Shown: positions 52,724-62,197 of the stretch, one piece after another
Numbering within the stretch: the stretch's first letter is position 1
Layout of the letters: every line of letters begins with the position of its first letter
Assembly (NCBI GenBank): GCA_943789355.1
Contig: CALSTU010000003.1
Location: 1 to 64,000, forward strand
Origin: UBA7430 sp002478765
GTDB taxonomy: Bacteria; Bacteroidota; Bacteroidia; Flavobacteriales; UBA7430
Direction: 5' to 3'
Length of the DNA stretch: 64,000 nt
Translations under genes and position numbers: made by a program
Notes under the pieces: model-generated
The model's input: the letters and a program-made list of their open reading frames with translations, nothing else
Databases searched by the model: none
What the model was told of the DNA's origin: nothing

Positions 52724-54212
52724 AATATCTGGAAGCTTTTTTCTTGTTAGGCTCTAGATTTTGTGAGCCCATTCGATCTGTTACACAACGGAATCCGATG
52801 TTGTCGGATGCTAAGTCACTGTTTAAAAATCTTCGTGAACCTGGGTTTAACCAATAGGCACGGTCTTTCCATGATCCGCCTTTGTAAACGTGGACATTGT
52901 CATTGATAAGCGTCGTTTTACCGTAGTCGTACATAGCAGCTTCTCCACCTGTATCTCCTTTAGAGTAGTAAATGCTTGACTCTAAGTCACCATCTCCTAT
53001 GTTGGCATTTTTTGCTTTTCTATAGTTTCTTCGGTTGTTTTCCGCAAGAGCTTCTGTGGTTTGAATTCTACCCAATGAATCTGCCTCTAAGTAATAACCC
53101 TCTTCATCTTTCGCCTTGTCTGCGAAAACATTACCTCTAAAAGGCATGAAGTCATCACCATCTGATCTTTGAGGTCGGTATACGTCCAAGACCCATTCAG
53201 CAACATTCCCAGCCATGTCGAACAATCCATAGTCGTTTGGAGGAAATGATTTTGCTTCCATGGTTCGCGCTCCAGCATCATTTAGTTTGCCTGCAACACC
53301 CATATTGTCTCCCGCACCTCGTTTGAAGTTCGCAAGCAATTCTCCCTGGAAAGGTTTTCTATTGTCTCGAACGGAATTTCTATTCCAAGGGAAATACCGG
53401 CCTTCCGATACGTTTCCATTGATGGAGTTTCCAACATGACCCCATGCAGCGTATTCCCACTCGGCTTCTGTTGGAAGTCTATAGCTTGATGTAAGTACAC
53501 CATCTTCCAGGCGTCCTCTTCTTCCATCTTTATTTTTTGGGTTGGCTAAATCGCGGTATCCTTTTTTCTGAGCACCGGTGTATTGGGCTGTTTTGTAAGC
53601 TTCTGTGTTGAAGTTGTCGTCGTCAAATTGCTCCGTGTTGTGTTTTAAAGCACCAGCTTTGATCAAGGCCAATTCGTTAACACGATCTGTTCTCCATGCA
53701 CAATAGTCTTGAGCTTGATCCCAGGATACACCTACAACCGGATAGCTGCTGAATCCAGCATGGCGAAGGTAATTATTTACCATTGGATCGTTGAAGCCCA
53801 ATTCGCTTCTCCAGGCATTGGTGTCAGGAATGGCATTCCAATACACTTCTGGGTAACTTTCACCATAGACTCTCTGCAGCCAAAAAAGATATTCTCTGTA
53901 GGCCACGTTGGTTACTTCGGTTTGATCCATGTAAAACGAGGCAACAGATACTTGGCGTGGACTTGCATTGTTGTCCATCAAGATGTCTTCTCCGGTTTGT
54001 CCCATAACGAAGGATCCTCCTTCAACAAAAACCATTCCTACTGGAGTTTGTTGCTCGTAGTTTAATTGAGCCTCAAAACCACCATTGCCTGAGGTGTTGA
54101 TTTTCCAGCCTGTGGTCGTGGAAATACCTTCTTGAGTGCTACTGCCGCAAGACGAAAGAAATGCAGCAATTGCGATGCTATATATTTTAGATAAAGTTTT
54201 AGACATTTTCAT
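52722..54212 (-). CDS. gldJ: Gliding motility / T9SS lipoprotein GldJ
   Basis: This 496-residue lipoprotein (Cys in AFLSSCGSS) has a SUMF1/formylglycine-generating-enzyme-like domain: MVFVEGGSFVMGQTGED, YMDQTEVTNVAYREYLFWL, YPVVGVSWDQAQDYCAWRTDR, YRLPTEAEWEYAAWG, FDMAGNVAEWVLD, VYKGGSWKDRAYWLNPGSRRF. GldJ is required for gliding and stabilises other T9SS proteins. The N-terminal TGWKINTSGNGGF stretch and the murF-gldJ-porU-porV order support GldJ over GldK. Confidence 0.9.
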   Translation of the reverse strand: MKMSKTLSKIYSIAIAAFLSSCGSSTQEGISTTTGWKINTSGNGGFEAQLNYEQQTPVGMVFVEGGSFVMGQTGEDILMDNNASPRQVSVASFYMDQTEVTNVAYREYLFWLQRVYGESYPEVYWNAIPDTNAWRSELGFNDPMVNNYLRHAGFSSYPVVGVSWDQAQDYCAWRTDRVNELALIKAGALKHNTEQFDDDNFNTEAYKTAQYTGAQKKGYRDLANPKNKDGRRGRLEDGVLTSSYRLPTEAEWEYAAWGHVGNSINGNVSEGRYFPWNRNSVRDNRKPFQGELLANFKRGAGDNMGVAGKLNDAGARTMEAKSFPPNDYGLFDMAGNVAEWVLDVYRPQRSDGDDFMPFRGNVFADKAKDEEGYYLEADSLGRIQTTEALAENNRRNYRKAKNANIGDGDLESSIYYSKGDTGGEAAMYDYGKTTLINDNVHVYKGGSWKDRAYWLNPGSRRFLNSDLASDNIGFRCVTDRMGSQNLEPNKKKASRY

Positions 54213-54263
54213 GGTATGCTTATCTTGTTTGTAGTGCTTATTTATTTAGCGGGACTAAAATAC

Positions 54264-55256
54264 CTAAAATTTAGGGCATTTTATCGCTTTTAGTTTTTTT
54301 CTTTTGTCTTTACAGTCTAATTGTAAGGTAAGAGACACTTCATGAGCACCTCCTGTGGACCCCATGAGTTCAGAAATAGTATAGTCATAACTGTAGCCAA
54401 CGCGTATGCCTCCTCTCGTATACCCCATCACTAATAACAATGCATCTGAGTTAGAGAAGTTGTTTCGGAAGTAGAGCCCACCGGACAAACTTTGATTGGT
54501 TAGAGACATCCCCACATTCAATTGGCGCGCTCCGTTTTGAGACATGTATAAAATGTTTGGTGTAACGAAGGGCTCGTCTGTGGTAAGGCCTAAGTTTCTT
54601 GATTTACCCACAGAGAAATTGGTTCCTGCGTGTATTGTGAGTCTTCTTGGTAAATTACTGTTCGCAATAAATGCGTCTTCAGGTTCCGTTAGGTGGTGTA
54701 TGGCTATTCCTCCAAAATATTTTTTTGTGTAAGCTATAATTCCCAATGAAATATCTGCATAACCCACATTGTCTGCGAATTGATTGATGTTTTCTTTTGT
54801 AGGGAGAACAAATCCATAATTGGGGTCTATTTGATCCCCAAATTGCAATTTTGTTTTGTCTAAAGCTCTTTGTTGGTAACTCGCCTGTATACCTGTTACG
54901 AGGGTGAGTTTCCTTGAAGCTTGTAGTTGGTAGGAGTACATAACACTAACTTGAGTGTTTTTGAGGGCACCTTCTCCTTCAATGTCCTTAACGATCTGAA
55001 GACCAACACCACCACGTAATTCTTCGAAATTTCGATCAAATGAAATGCTGTTTGTAACAAATGATGACTTTATGTTTGGCCATTGATTCCTGTGATGCAG
55101 AGAGATTCTGGGGCAATTTGCTGAACCTGCCATTGCAGGGTTTAGGTAAATTGGATTTCCGTAGAACTGCGAAAAGGCAGGGTCTTGAGCTTGTACATTT
55201 TGCGAGAGAGCAAAAATGAGTACCGCAACAAGGGCAAAAAATCTATTTTTAGACAT
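54264..55256 (-). CDS. PorP/SprF-family type IX secretion membrane protein
   Basis: The 330-residue outer-membrane protein begins with a signal peptide (SQNVQAQ) and the family start DPAFSQFYGNPIYLNPAMAGS, here split for length; NQWPNIKSSFVTNSISFD and GIQASYQQRALDKTKL are also typical. PorP/SprF proteins help attach or export T9SS cargo, often one per large adhesin. It lies 51 bases above gldJ, likely cotranscribed. It stands apart from the glucan locus, though a partner among the large T9SS cargos here is possible. Confidence 0.88.
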   Translation of the reverse strand: MSKNRFFALVAVLIFALSQNVQAQDPAFSQFYGNPIYLNPAMAGSANCPRISLHHRNQWPNIKSSFVTNSISFDRNFEELRGGVGLQIVKDIEGEGALKNTQVSVMYSYQLQASRKLTLVTGIQASYQQRALDKTKLQFGDQIDPNYGFVLPTKENINQFADNVGYADISLGIIAYTKKYFGGIAIHHLTEPEDAFIANSNLPRRLTIHAGTNFSVGKSRNLGLTTDEPFVTPNILYMSQNGARQLNVGMSLTNQSLSGGLYFRNNFSNSDALLLVMGYTRGGIRVGYSYDYTISELMGSTGGAHEVSLTLQLDCKDKRKKLKAIKCPKF

Positions 55257-55440
55257 ATTACTTTCGGATTATGATGCACAATAATACAATAATTTTTCAA
55301 ATTTTTGAGAATGCTTCCCAACCATAAACTGCTTTAATGACTACACAACCGAAATAATTGTGCCAAAAGCTTCTTGTTTCATGTAATATGTATTTATTTT
55401 GAACGTTGTAAGTTTCTGAAGGTCAATAAACGCTGTCTCT

Positions 55441-58400
55441 GTGATTTTTTTTAGATTTTTTTTAACCCTACTGCTTGTAGTAATTCATACATCCTCTGTT
55501 GCCCAATCTGAGGGTGTGGTGACTTTACATTGGGATTCTCCTAAGTTTATGACGGTTCTGGATGATGAACAAGAGGTTTTGAGCTTTTCGGGGGCTTATT
55601 ATGACTTTGATAAGCATGATTATCCGGTTTACTTGAAGAAAATCAGATTGCCTGAAAACACAGATGAAGTTAATGTAACGATAGACGTTGTTGAGAAAAG
55701 TAGGCTAAGTTTAGCGGAGGCCCGTATTGCAGAGAGATTGCATCCAGTAAATACCTTATCGTGGGTGATTTCATACGAGCGAAAAATCCCTTACTTAATC
55801 CTTTCATACATCCCCTTTCAGTCAGGTTTCAAAATCAATCGGTTTAATTATCAAATAAACCTTTCCTACAAAAATGTAGATGTTTTGTACCGAAAAGCTT
55901 CAGTGAACTCCGTTCTCTCGCAGGGGGATTGGTATAAGCTACAAGTAGCAGAAGAGGGTTTGTATCGGATTGATTATGATTTTTTAAAGGGAATGGGTTT
56001 GAATCCCTCGGAGATCGATCCGAGAAAAATTCAAGTGTATGGAAACGGCGGAGCAATGCTTCCGGAGTATAATGGAGAATTTAGGAATGCCGATCTTGTT
56101 GAAAATTCAATACACGTTAAGGATCAAGATGACGGTCGTTTTGATGTCGATGATTGGGTGCTTTTTTATGGGCAATCTCCCCACCAATGGACTTTAGATG
56201 ATGAGAAAAATTTCAAACACATACTCAACATATACGACGATCATAATTACTATTTTCTGCACATAGGGAATCAAATCGGAAAGCGAGTTGCTGTTTTTGA
56301 AAGCGACTTGAATTCAACGATTGAAATGGATTATTATACGGATCGAAAATTTCATGAAATTGAAAGTACGAATCTTAAAAATACCGGTAGGCAATGGTTT
56401 GGGGAGTATTTCTCTTTTGGAGAACGGTACCCAATTGGTTTTGATTTTAAAAATCGAATTAAAAGCGAGCCTCTTCGAATTGCTGCTCGAGCTGTAGGGC
56501 GCTCATCAAGTTCGTCGAGTGTGAATTTCGAGCACGGAGGTAGCAAGGTTTTAGAGCTGGTTATTGGTACTCAGGTAAGTGCATCTACTTACGTGGATGA
56601 TGGAGAGGCCTTTGATGAATTCTACAGCAATCTAGATCGGATAGAATTAAATGCTACTTATGACAAAATGGGGAATTCTACTGCTTTTGCCTACTTAGAC
56701 TATGTTGAAGTTCAGTCCAAATGCGATTTGAATTATACAGGTGGGCAATTGTTTTTTAGGGAGCCATCTTCGGTTGGTCCGGGGAATTTAACCAAGTTTA
56801 ATCTTACCTCAACAGAAGATAACTTCGTGGTTTGGGATGTTACAAATCCTTTTCTAATAAGCGAACAGATGGTTGACGAATCACTCAGTTTTACAGCTGC
56901 TACAGAAGATTTGAAAACATTTGTAATTCACGACTTAAAAAAGACCAGCTATAAAACTCCGATTTTTGACCAAAAGGTTCCCAATCAAAATTTACACGGA
57001 CAAGAACCGGCAGATTTATTAATCATTACAGCTCCTGAGTTTCTCGAGTCAGCAAATCGTTTGGCACAAATTCACGTTGTAGAAGATGGAATCAAGGTTC
57101 AGGTTGCTACTACCGATGCGATATACAACGAATTCAGTTCTGGAAAACAAGATCTGGTTGCGATTAGGTCATACATTCGTATGATGTACGACAAAGCAGA
57201 GGGGGATGAGGTACCTGATAACGTCTTGTTGTTTGGCGATGCAAGTTTCGATTACAAAGGGATTGGTGCGTTGAAAAATCAGTACACGAATCAAAACTTT
57301 GTCCCGACCTTTCAGTCAGAATATTCTTTTAAACTCGGCCCTTCTTATTGCACAGATGATTTTTTAGCTTACTTGGATGCTTCAGAGGGTGCTCAGGCTA
57401 CCATGAGAAGCGACGGTATGGATGTCGGACTCGGACGTTTGGTGGTTCAAACAAAAGCGGAGGCACAAGCCGTCGTAGATAAGATTGAGGCTTATTACTC
57501 TCAAGAGTCTTTTGGTGAATGGCGAGGGAATATTTGTTTTATAGCCGATGATGTCGATGAGCCTTGGGAGAAAAGATTGCAAGAAAATATTGATAAAATC
57601 GCAGAAAGTATTGATACGTCTTTCCACAATTACAACCTTTCTAAGATCTATCTTGATGCTTATCCGCAAGAGTCTTCCTCAGGAGGAGAACGATATCCAG
57701 ATGCTCAGCAAGCGATTGTAGATAATGTGAATAAAGGTTCCCTCATCGTCCATTATTATGGTCATGGTGGTGAGGTGGGATGGGCTGAAGAGCGCGTTTT
57801 GGAAATGGATGACATCAATTCCTGGGAGAACCTACACAATTTACCAGTTTTCGTAACAGCAACCTGTGAGTTTGCTCGATACGATGATGCAAAACGTGTT
57901 TCTGCAGGCGAGAGAGTTTTGTTAAATCCCAAGGGTGGTGGTATAGCATTGTTTACGACGACCCGGACGATTACGGAGTCAGATGCTAAAAATTTATCAG
58001 AAGCCTTTTACAACCATGCACTTCCCGAAAAAGCTGGATCGTTGTTGACTTTTGGTGAAGTGATGAGAGCGCTCAAAAACGACCTCAATTCCAGCGGGAT
58101 TTCAACGACCAATAAAATGAAATTCACTTTGTTGGGAGATCCAGCTCTAAAATTACCTATTCCGCAAAATAAGCTTGTCATCAATCAGGTGCTTCATGCG
58201 AATACCAATGAACCCGTTGACACTCTAAAAGCTTTAACCAAAGTTGTAATTAAAGGAGAGGTGCAGTCTGCTGATGGACTTGTTTTAGATTCGTTTAATG
58301 GTAGTCTTAAGCCTAGAATGTTTGATAAGACACAGCAAATGCAAACGCTCAGTAATGATCAACAGGATTTAGAGTCTTTTTATTTTAATCTTCAGCAAAG

Positions 58401-59253
58401 TGTTCTGTATGCTGGTAATGTATCCGTGACAAACGGCTCCTTTGAGTTTGAGTTCGTTGTTCCAAAAGACATTGCATTTACCGATGGAAAAGGGAAAATT
58501 TCCTTGTACGCATACAATGATAGTATAGATGCTATTGGTTCCTTCTCAGATTTATATGTAACGGGTTTTGATGAAGCTTCAGAGCAAGATGTTGATGGGC
58601 CTTCGGTTCATTTGTACATGAACAATTCGGATTTTAGATATGGGGGAATTACCGATGCATCACCCAGTTTGTATGCTTTGATTGCCGATGCGTCTGGAAT
58701 CAATACCACAGGGAACGGAATAGGTCATGATATCGTTGCTACACTCGATGATGCCAAAGAATCTTCTGTGGTGTTGAATCATTATTATGAATCCGACTTG
58801 GATTCCTATCAAAGTGGATTCGTGAAATATCCCTTTGCAGAACTGGATGAAGGATTGCATCGATTGAAATTAAAGGTTTGGGACGTTCATAACAATTCGA
58901 CGGAAGCATTCACAGAGTTTGTCGTTGTTGAAAATCCTCAATTGATTTTAGATAATTTGATGAATTACCCAAATCCATTCAGCGATTATACTCGTATTCA
59001 CTTCGAACACAATCGACCCAACGAAACATTGGATGTTCAAATAGAGATTCATGACCTAAATGGAGCGTTAATAAAGCAAGACCAAATTCGCATATCAAAT
59101 TCGTCTTATGCGAATTCTGATTTTACATGGAATGGAACGTCACTTACTGGTGCTCCCGTTAGTAGTGGTTTGTATCTGTGTCGAATTGTTGTTTCATCTT
59201 TGAATTCTGACGAAGAAGAGGTCATCAGCAATCAAATGATACTAATCAAGTAA
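55441..59253 (+). CDS. porU: Type IX secretion sortase PorU
   Basis: This 1,270-residue gingipain-like cysteine protease (C25) removes the C-terminal sorting domain from T9SS cargo at the cell surface and links it to lipopolysaccharide. A signal peptide (1-21) precedes an Ig-like N-terminal region. The catalytic His775 is in HYYGHGGEVGW and Cys809 in TATCEFARYDD. A C-terminal sorting-type domain (YPNPFSDYTRIHF to NQMILIK) is retained, as in known PorU. The start is GTG at 55441, consistent with the following signal sequence. It forms a unit with porV 49 bases downstream. Confidence 0.94.
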   Translation: MIFFRFFLTLLLVVIHTSSVAQSEGVVTLHWDSPKFMTVLDDEQEVLSFSGAYYDFDKHDYPVYLKKIRLPENTDEVNVTIDVVEKSRLSLAEARIAERLHPVNTLSWVISYERKIPYLILSYIPFQSGFKINRFNYQINLSYKNVDVLYRKASVNSVLSQGDWYKLQVAEEGLYRIDYDFLKGMGLNPSEIDPRKIQVYGNGGAMLPEYNGEFRNADLVENSIHVKDQDDGRFDVDDWVLFYGQSPHQWTLDDEKNFKHILNIYDDHNYYFLHIGNQIGKRVAVFESDLNSTIEMDYYTDRKFHEIESTNLKNTGRQWFGEYFSFGERYPIGFDFKNRIKSEPLRIAARAVGRSSSSSSVNFEHGGSKVLELVIGTQVSASTYVDDGEAFDEFYSNLDRIELNATYDKMGNSTAFAYLDYVEVQSKCDLNYTGGQLFFREPSSVGPGNLTKFNLTSTEDNFVVWDVTNPFLISEQMVDESLSFTAATEDLKTFVIHDLKKTSYKTPIFDQKVPNQNLHGQEPADLLIITAPEFLESANRLAQIHVVEDGIKVQVATTDAIYNEFSSGKQDLVAIRSYIRMMYDKAEGDEVPDNVLLFGDASFDYKGIGALKNQYTNQNFVPTFQSEYSFKLGPSYCTDDFLAYLDASEGAQATMRSDGMDVGLGRLVVQTKAEAQAVVDKIEAYYSQESFGEWRGNICFIADDVDEPWEKRLQENIDKIAESIDTSFHNYNLSKIYLDAYPQESSSGGERYPDAQQAIVDNVNKGSLIVHYYGHGGEVGWAEERVLEMDDINSWENLHNLPVFVTATCEFARYDDAKRVSAGERVLLNPKGGGIALFTTTRTITESDAKNLSEAFYNHALPEKAGSLLTFGEVMRALKNDLNSSGISTTNKMKFTLLGDPALKLPIPQNKLVINQVLHANTNEPVDTLKALTKVVIKGEVQSADGLVLDSFNGSLKPRMFDKTQQMQTLSNDQQDLESFYFNLQQSVLYAGNVSVTNGSFEFEFVVPKDIAFTDGKGKISLYAYNDSIDAIGSFSDLYVTGFDEASEQDVDGPSVHLYMNNSDFRYGGITDASPSLYALIADASGINTTGNGIGHDIVATLDDAKESSVVLNHYYESDLDSYQSGFVKYPFAELDEGLHRLKLKVWDVHNNSTEAFTEFVVVENPQLILDNLMNYPNPFSDYTRIHFEHNRPNETLDVQIEIHDLNGALIKQDQIRISNSSYANSDFTWNGTSLTGAPVSSGLYLCRIVVSSLNSDEEEVISNQMILIK

Positions 59254-59302
59254 TTTTTGCGTTATAAATTCATAAATTTGTCACTAGATTAAACCCCTTT
59301 AC

Positions 59303-60493
59303 ATGAAAAAAACAATTTTTGCAGCGTTCGTTGTACTTATAAATACGAGCCTAATTGCTCAAAATCTAACGAATGATTATTTAAATAATCTCAACACCAT
59401 TTCTACCTCAGTTCCTTTTTTGTCTATTGCACCTGATTCTAGGGCAGGTGCCATGGGGGATGTGGGTGTAGCCACTTCACCCGATCAAAATTCCATTCAC
59501 TGGAATGCATCGAAATTAGCTTTTATTACTGAGGAGCAAGGCTTGTCAATGTCTTATACACCTTGGTTGCAAGATTTGGTTCCGGAAATTAGTTTGAGTT
59601 ACTTGTCAGCCTACAAAAAACTTAATTCTAAAAGTGCTGTGGCAACAAGTCTAAGATATTTTTCTTTAGGTGAGATACAGTTTACAGGTGGTGATGGGCA
59701 GGATTTAAAGAAATTTAGCCCGAACGAATTTGCTCTTGATGGCGCCTATGCGATGAAGCTTTCAGAGAATTTTTCTGCGGGTGTAGCCATGCGTTATATC
59801 TACTCAAATTTAACCGGAGGTATAAATGTTGAAGGTGGAGGTGCTACCAAACCTGGCAACTCATTTGCGGTTGATTTATCTTCGTATTATCAGAGCGATG
59901 AATTTGAGATTGAAGAAAAAGATGCGTACTGGGCAGCCGGAATAAATCTCTCCAATATGGGGAACAAAATCTCATACACCGATGGTGGAGAGGAACACTT
60001 CTTGCCGATGAATGCTCGAGTAGGGGGTAGCTTGTTTATGGAGTTGGATGAATTTAACACCATTTCTTTTGCTGTTGACGTGAATAAATTATTGGTGCCA
60101 ACCACACCGGTTTACGATTCAGTTGGAACAGGTCCAGAAAACATTGTTGCGGGTCAAGACCCAAATGTGGGCGTTATACAGGGAATATTCCAATCTTTTT
60201 CTGATGCTCCAGGGGGTTCAAAAGAAGAACTCAATGAGTTGATGTTCTCTGTCGGTGCTGAATATTGGTACATGAAGCAATTTGCGCTTAGAGGAGGGTA
60301 TTTTTACGAGCACGAAACCAAAGGGGGAAGAAAATACTTTACCGTTGGTTTGGGCTTAAAAATGAATGTATTCTCATTAGATGCTGCCTTTTTATTGCCA
60401 GCTACCAGTGGGGTGAAGAGTCCGTTAGCGAACACGCTTCGTTTTACCTTATTGTTTGATATGGAGTCTTTGTACGCAACCAATAAAAATTAA
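59303..60493 (+). CDS. porV: Type IX secretion outer-membrane shuttle PorV
   Basis: The 396-residue barrel of the FadL/PorV type binds the sorting domain of cargo and hands it to PorU. The signal peptide ends SLIAQ, followed by the typical PDSRAGAMGDVGVATSPDQNS (split by the reader at GDVGVA) and FEIEEKDAYWAAGINLSNMG. The C-terminal strand is NTLRFTLLFDMESL. The leader reads AAACCCCTTTAC before the ATG. Confidence 0.93.
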   Translation: MKKTIFAAFVVLINTSLIAQNLTNDYLNNLNTISTSVPFLSIAPDSRAGAMGDVGVATSPDQNSIHWNASKLAFITEEQGLSMSYTPWLQDLVPEISLSYLSAYKKLNSKSAVATSLRYFSLGEIQFTGGDGQDLKKFSPNEFALDGAYAMKLSENFSAGVAMRYIYSNLTGGINVEGGGATKPGNSFAVDLSSYYQSDEFEIEEKDAYWAAGINLSNMGNKISYTDGGEEHFLPMNARVGGSLFMELDEFNTISFAVDVNKLLVPTTPVYDSVGTGPENIVAGQDPNVGVIQGIFQSFSDAPGGSKEELNELMFSVGAEYWYMKQFALRGGYFYEHETKGGRKYFTVGLGLKMNVFSLDAAFLLPATSGVKSPLANTLRFTLLFDMESLYATNKN

Positions 60494-60496
60494 ATC

Positions 60497-60979
60497 ATGA
60501 ACATTAGAGTTGGTTTTGGGTTTGATGTCCATCAATTAAAAGAAGGAGAGGACTTTTGGTTGGGAGGAATGTTAGTTCCACACAATAAAGGAGCGGTAGG
60601 TCATTCTGATGCTGATGTATTGATTCATACCATATGCGATGCACTTTTGGGGGCAGCAAACCTTAGGGATATTGGCTTCCATTTTCCGGATACGGATCAG
60701 AAGTACAAAGGTGTAGATAGTAAAATCCTTCTCAAAGAAGTCATGTCAATTCTCAGAAAAGAAGGTTACGAGTTAGGGAATGTGGATGCAACCATAGCAC
60801 TGCAAAAGCCTAAAATTAATCCGTACATCCCCGAAATGCAAAAAGTGTTGGCGGATGTTATGTCTGTTTCACCCGCTCAGATTTCTTTAAAAGCGACGAC
60901 CACAGAGAAGTTGAGTTTTGTGGGTCGAGAAGAAGGCGTGTCTGCCTATGCTGTGGCACTTGTTCAAAAGATTGATTAA
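60497..60979 (+). CDS. ispF: 2-C-methyl-D-erythritol 2,4-cyclodiphosphate synthase
   Basis: The enzyme has 160 residues and works in the non-mevalonate isoprenoid pathway. The metal-binding motif FGFDVHQL and HSDADVLIHTICDALLGAA, the segment DIGFHFPDTD and the C-terminal KATTTEKLSFVGREEG are all present. It begins 3 bases after porV and is likely cotranscribed with it. Downstream, up to 61170, no gene is seen. Confidence 0.96.
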   Translation: MNIRVGFGFDVHQLKEGEDFWLGGMLVPHNKGAVGHSDADVLIHTICDALLGAANLRDIGFHFPDTDQKYKGVDSKILLKEVMSILRKEGYELGNVDATIALQKPKINPYIPEMQKVLADVMSVSPAQISLKATTTEKLSFVGREEGVSAYAVALVQKID

Positions 60980-61149
60980 AACCCACTCACAACTGCATTC
61001 GATAGCTCAAAATGAGCTTTATTAATCACGTTCTTTTCCCTTCAGAAACCTTTTGGTTTTCGCCCTCTGAAAAAACACTTTCAGCGTTCTATTGGCTTGA
61101 TTAATTGTTTCCTTCACACATTTGTGTCTTTTGCCTGGTTTAATGTTGG

Positions 61150-61177
61150 TTGAATAACAAACAAATTAGTACATTTG
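61150..61177 (+). promoter_or_regulatory. Promoter of pdhA-pdhC
   Basis: TACATTTG at 61170-61177 matches TAnnTTTG, with TTG at 61150-61152. The transcript would start about 15 bases before the ATG at 61199. Confidence 0.55.
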
Positions 61178-61198
61178 CTTTTTGAAAAAATAAGACAA

Positions 61199-62194
61199 AT
61201 GGCAAAGTTGAAGTATACAAAAGAAACGTATTTGAATTGGTATGAAAATATGTTGCTCTGGAGAAAGTTTGAGGACAAAACAGGTGCACTTTATATACAA
61301 CAAAAAATTCGAGGTTTTCTCCATTTATACAATGGACAAGAAGCTGTTTTAGCAGGTTCTATTCATGCGATTGATCCAAAGAAAGATAAAATGATTACGG
61401 CTTACCGTGATCACGTTCAACCCATTGCTATGGGCGTGAGTCCAAACAACATTATGGCAGAGCTTTTTGGTAAGGTCACAGGTGTTTCTGGAGGTAAGGG
61501 CGGATCCATGCACATGTTTTCGAAAGAATTTAATTTTTTTGGAGGTCATGGCATTGTGGGTGCTCAAGTACCCCTAGGCGCAGGACTTGCCTTTGCCGAT
61601 CAATACAACGGAAGCGATGCTGTAACCTTGTGTTACATGGGTGATGGAGCCGTAAGACAAGGAGCCATTCACGAAACATTCAACATGGCGATGATGTGGA
61701 AGTTACCTGTGATATTCATTTGTGAAAACAATGGTTATGCCATGGGTACCTCTGTAGAACGAAGTGCAAACCATTCCGAAATATGGAAGTTAGGCTTGTC
61801 TTATGAAATGCCTTCAGCACCTGTTGATGGTATGGATCCTGTTGCTGTTGCAGAAGCTGTAAATGAAGCTGTAATTCGTGCACGAAAAGGAGACGGTCCT
61901 ACCTTCTTAGAAATGAAGACTTATCGATATAAAGGACATTCTATGTCTGATGCTCAGAAATATCGTACCAAAGACGAGATTGCTGAATACCAGAAAATTG
62001 ATCCAATGAATCAGGTTCTTGAGCACATTAAGAAAAATAAGTGGGCTACAGAAGCTGAGATTCAAGCGACACAAGATAAAATCAAGGGGATTGTCAAAGA
62101 GGCTGTTGATTTTGCAGAAGAGTCACCATTCCCATCGAATGATGCTTTGTATAATAATGTTTACGTTGAGGATTACCCTTTTATAAAAGAATAA
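61199..62194 (+). CDS. pdhA: Pyruvate dehydrogenase E1 component, alpha subunit
   Basis: This subunit, 331 residues from the ATG at 61199, decarboxylates pyruvate with thiamine diphosphate as part of the pyruvate dehydrogenase complex. The cofactor motif MGDGAVRQGAIHETFNMA to ENNGYAMGT and the phosphorylation-loop equivalent YRYKGHSMSDAQKYR are present. A TTG at 61175 lies in the promoter box and is not a start. E1 beta is not adjacent, as is usual in Bacteroidota. Confidence 0.95.
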   Translation: MAKLKYTKETYLNWYENMLLWRKFEDKTGALYIQQKIRGFLHLYNGQEAVLAGSIHAIDPKKDKMITAYRDHVQPIAMGVSPNNIMAELFGKVTGVSGGKGGSMHMFSKEFNFFGGHGIVGAQVPLGAGLAFADQYNGSDAVTLCYMGDGAVRQGAIHETFNMAMMWKLPVIFICENNGYAMGTSVERSANHSEIWKLGLSYEMPSAPVDGMDPVAVAEAVNEAVIRARKGDGPTFLEMKTYRYKGHSMSDAQKYRTKDEIAEYQKIDPMNQVLEHIKKNKWATEAEIQATQDKIKGIVKEAVDFAEESPFPSNDALYNNVYVEDYPFIKE

Positions 62195-62197
62195 ACT

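Noticed and set aside
61008..61026. Hairpin AGCTCA-AAA-TGAGCT after ispF as a terminator
   Set aside because: The stem has only six pairs and no T-run follows.
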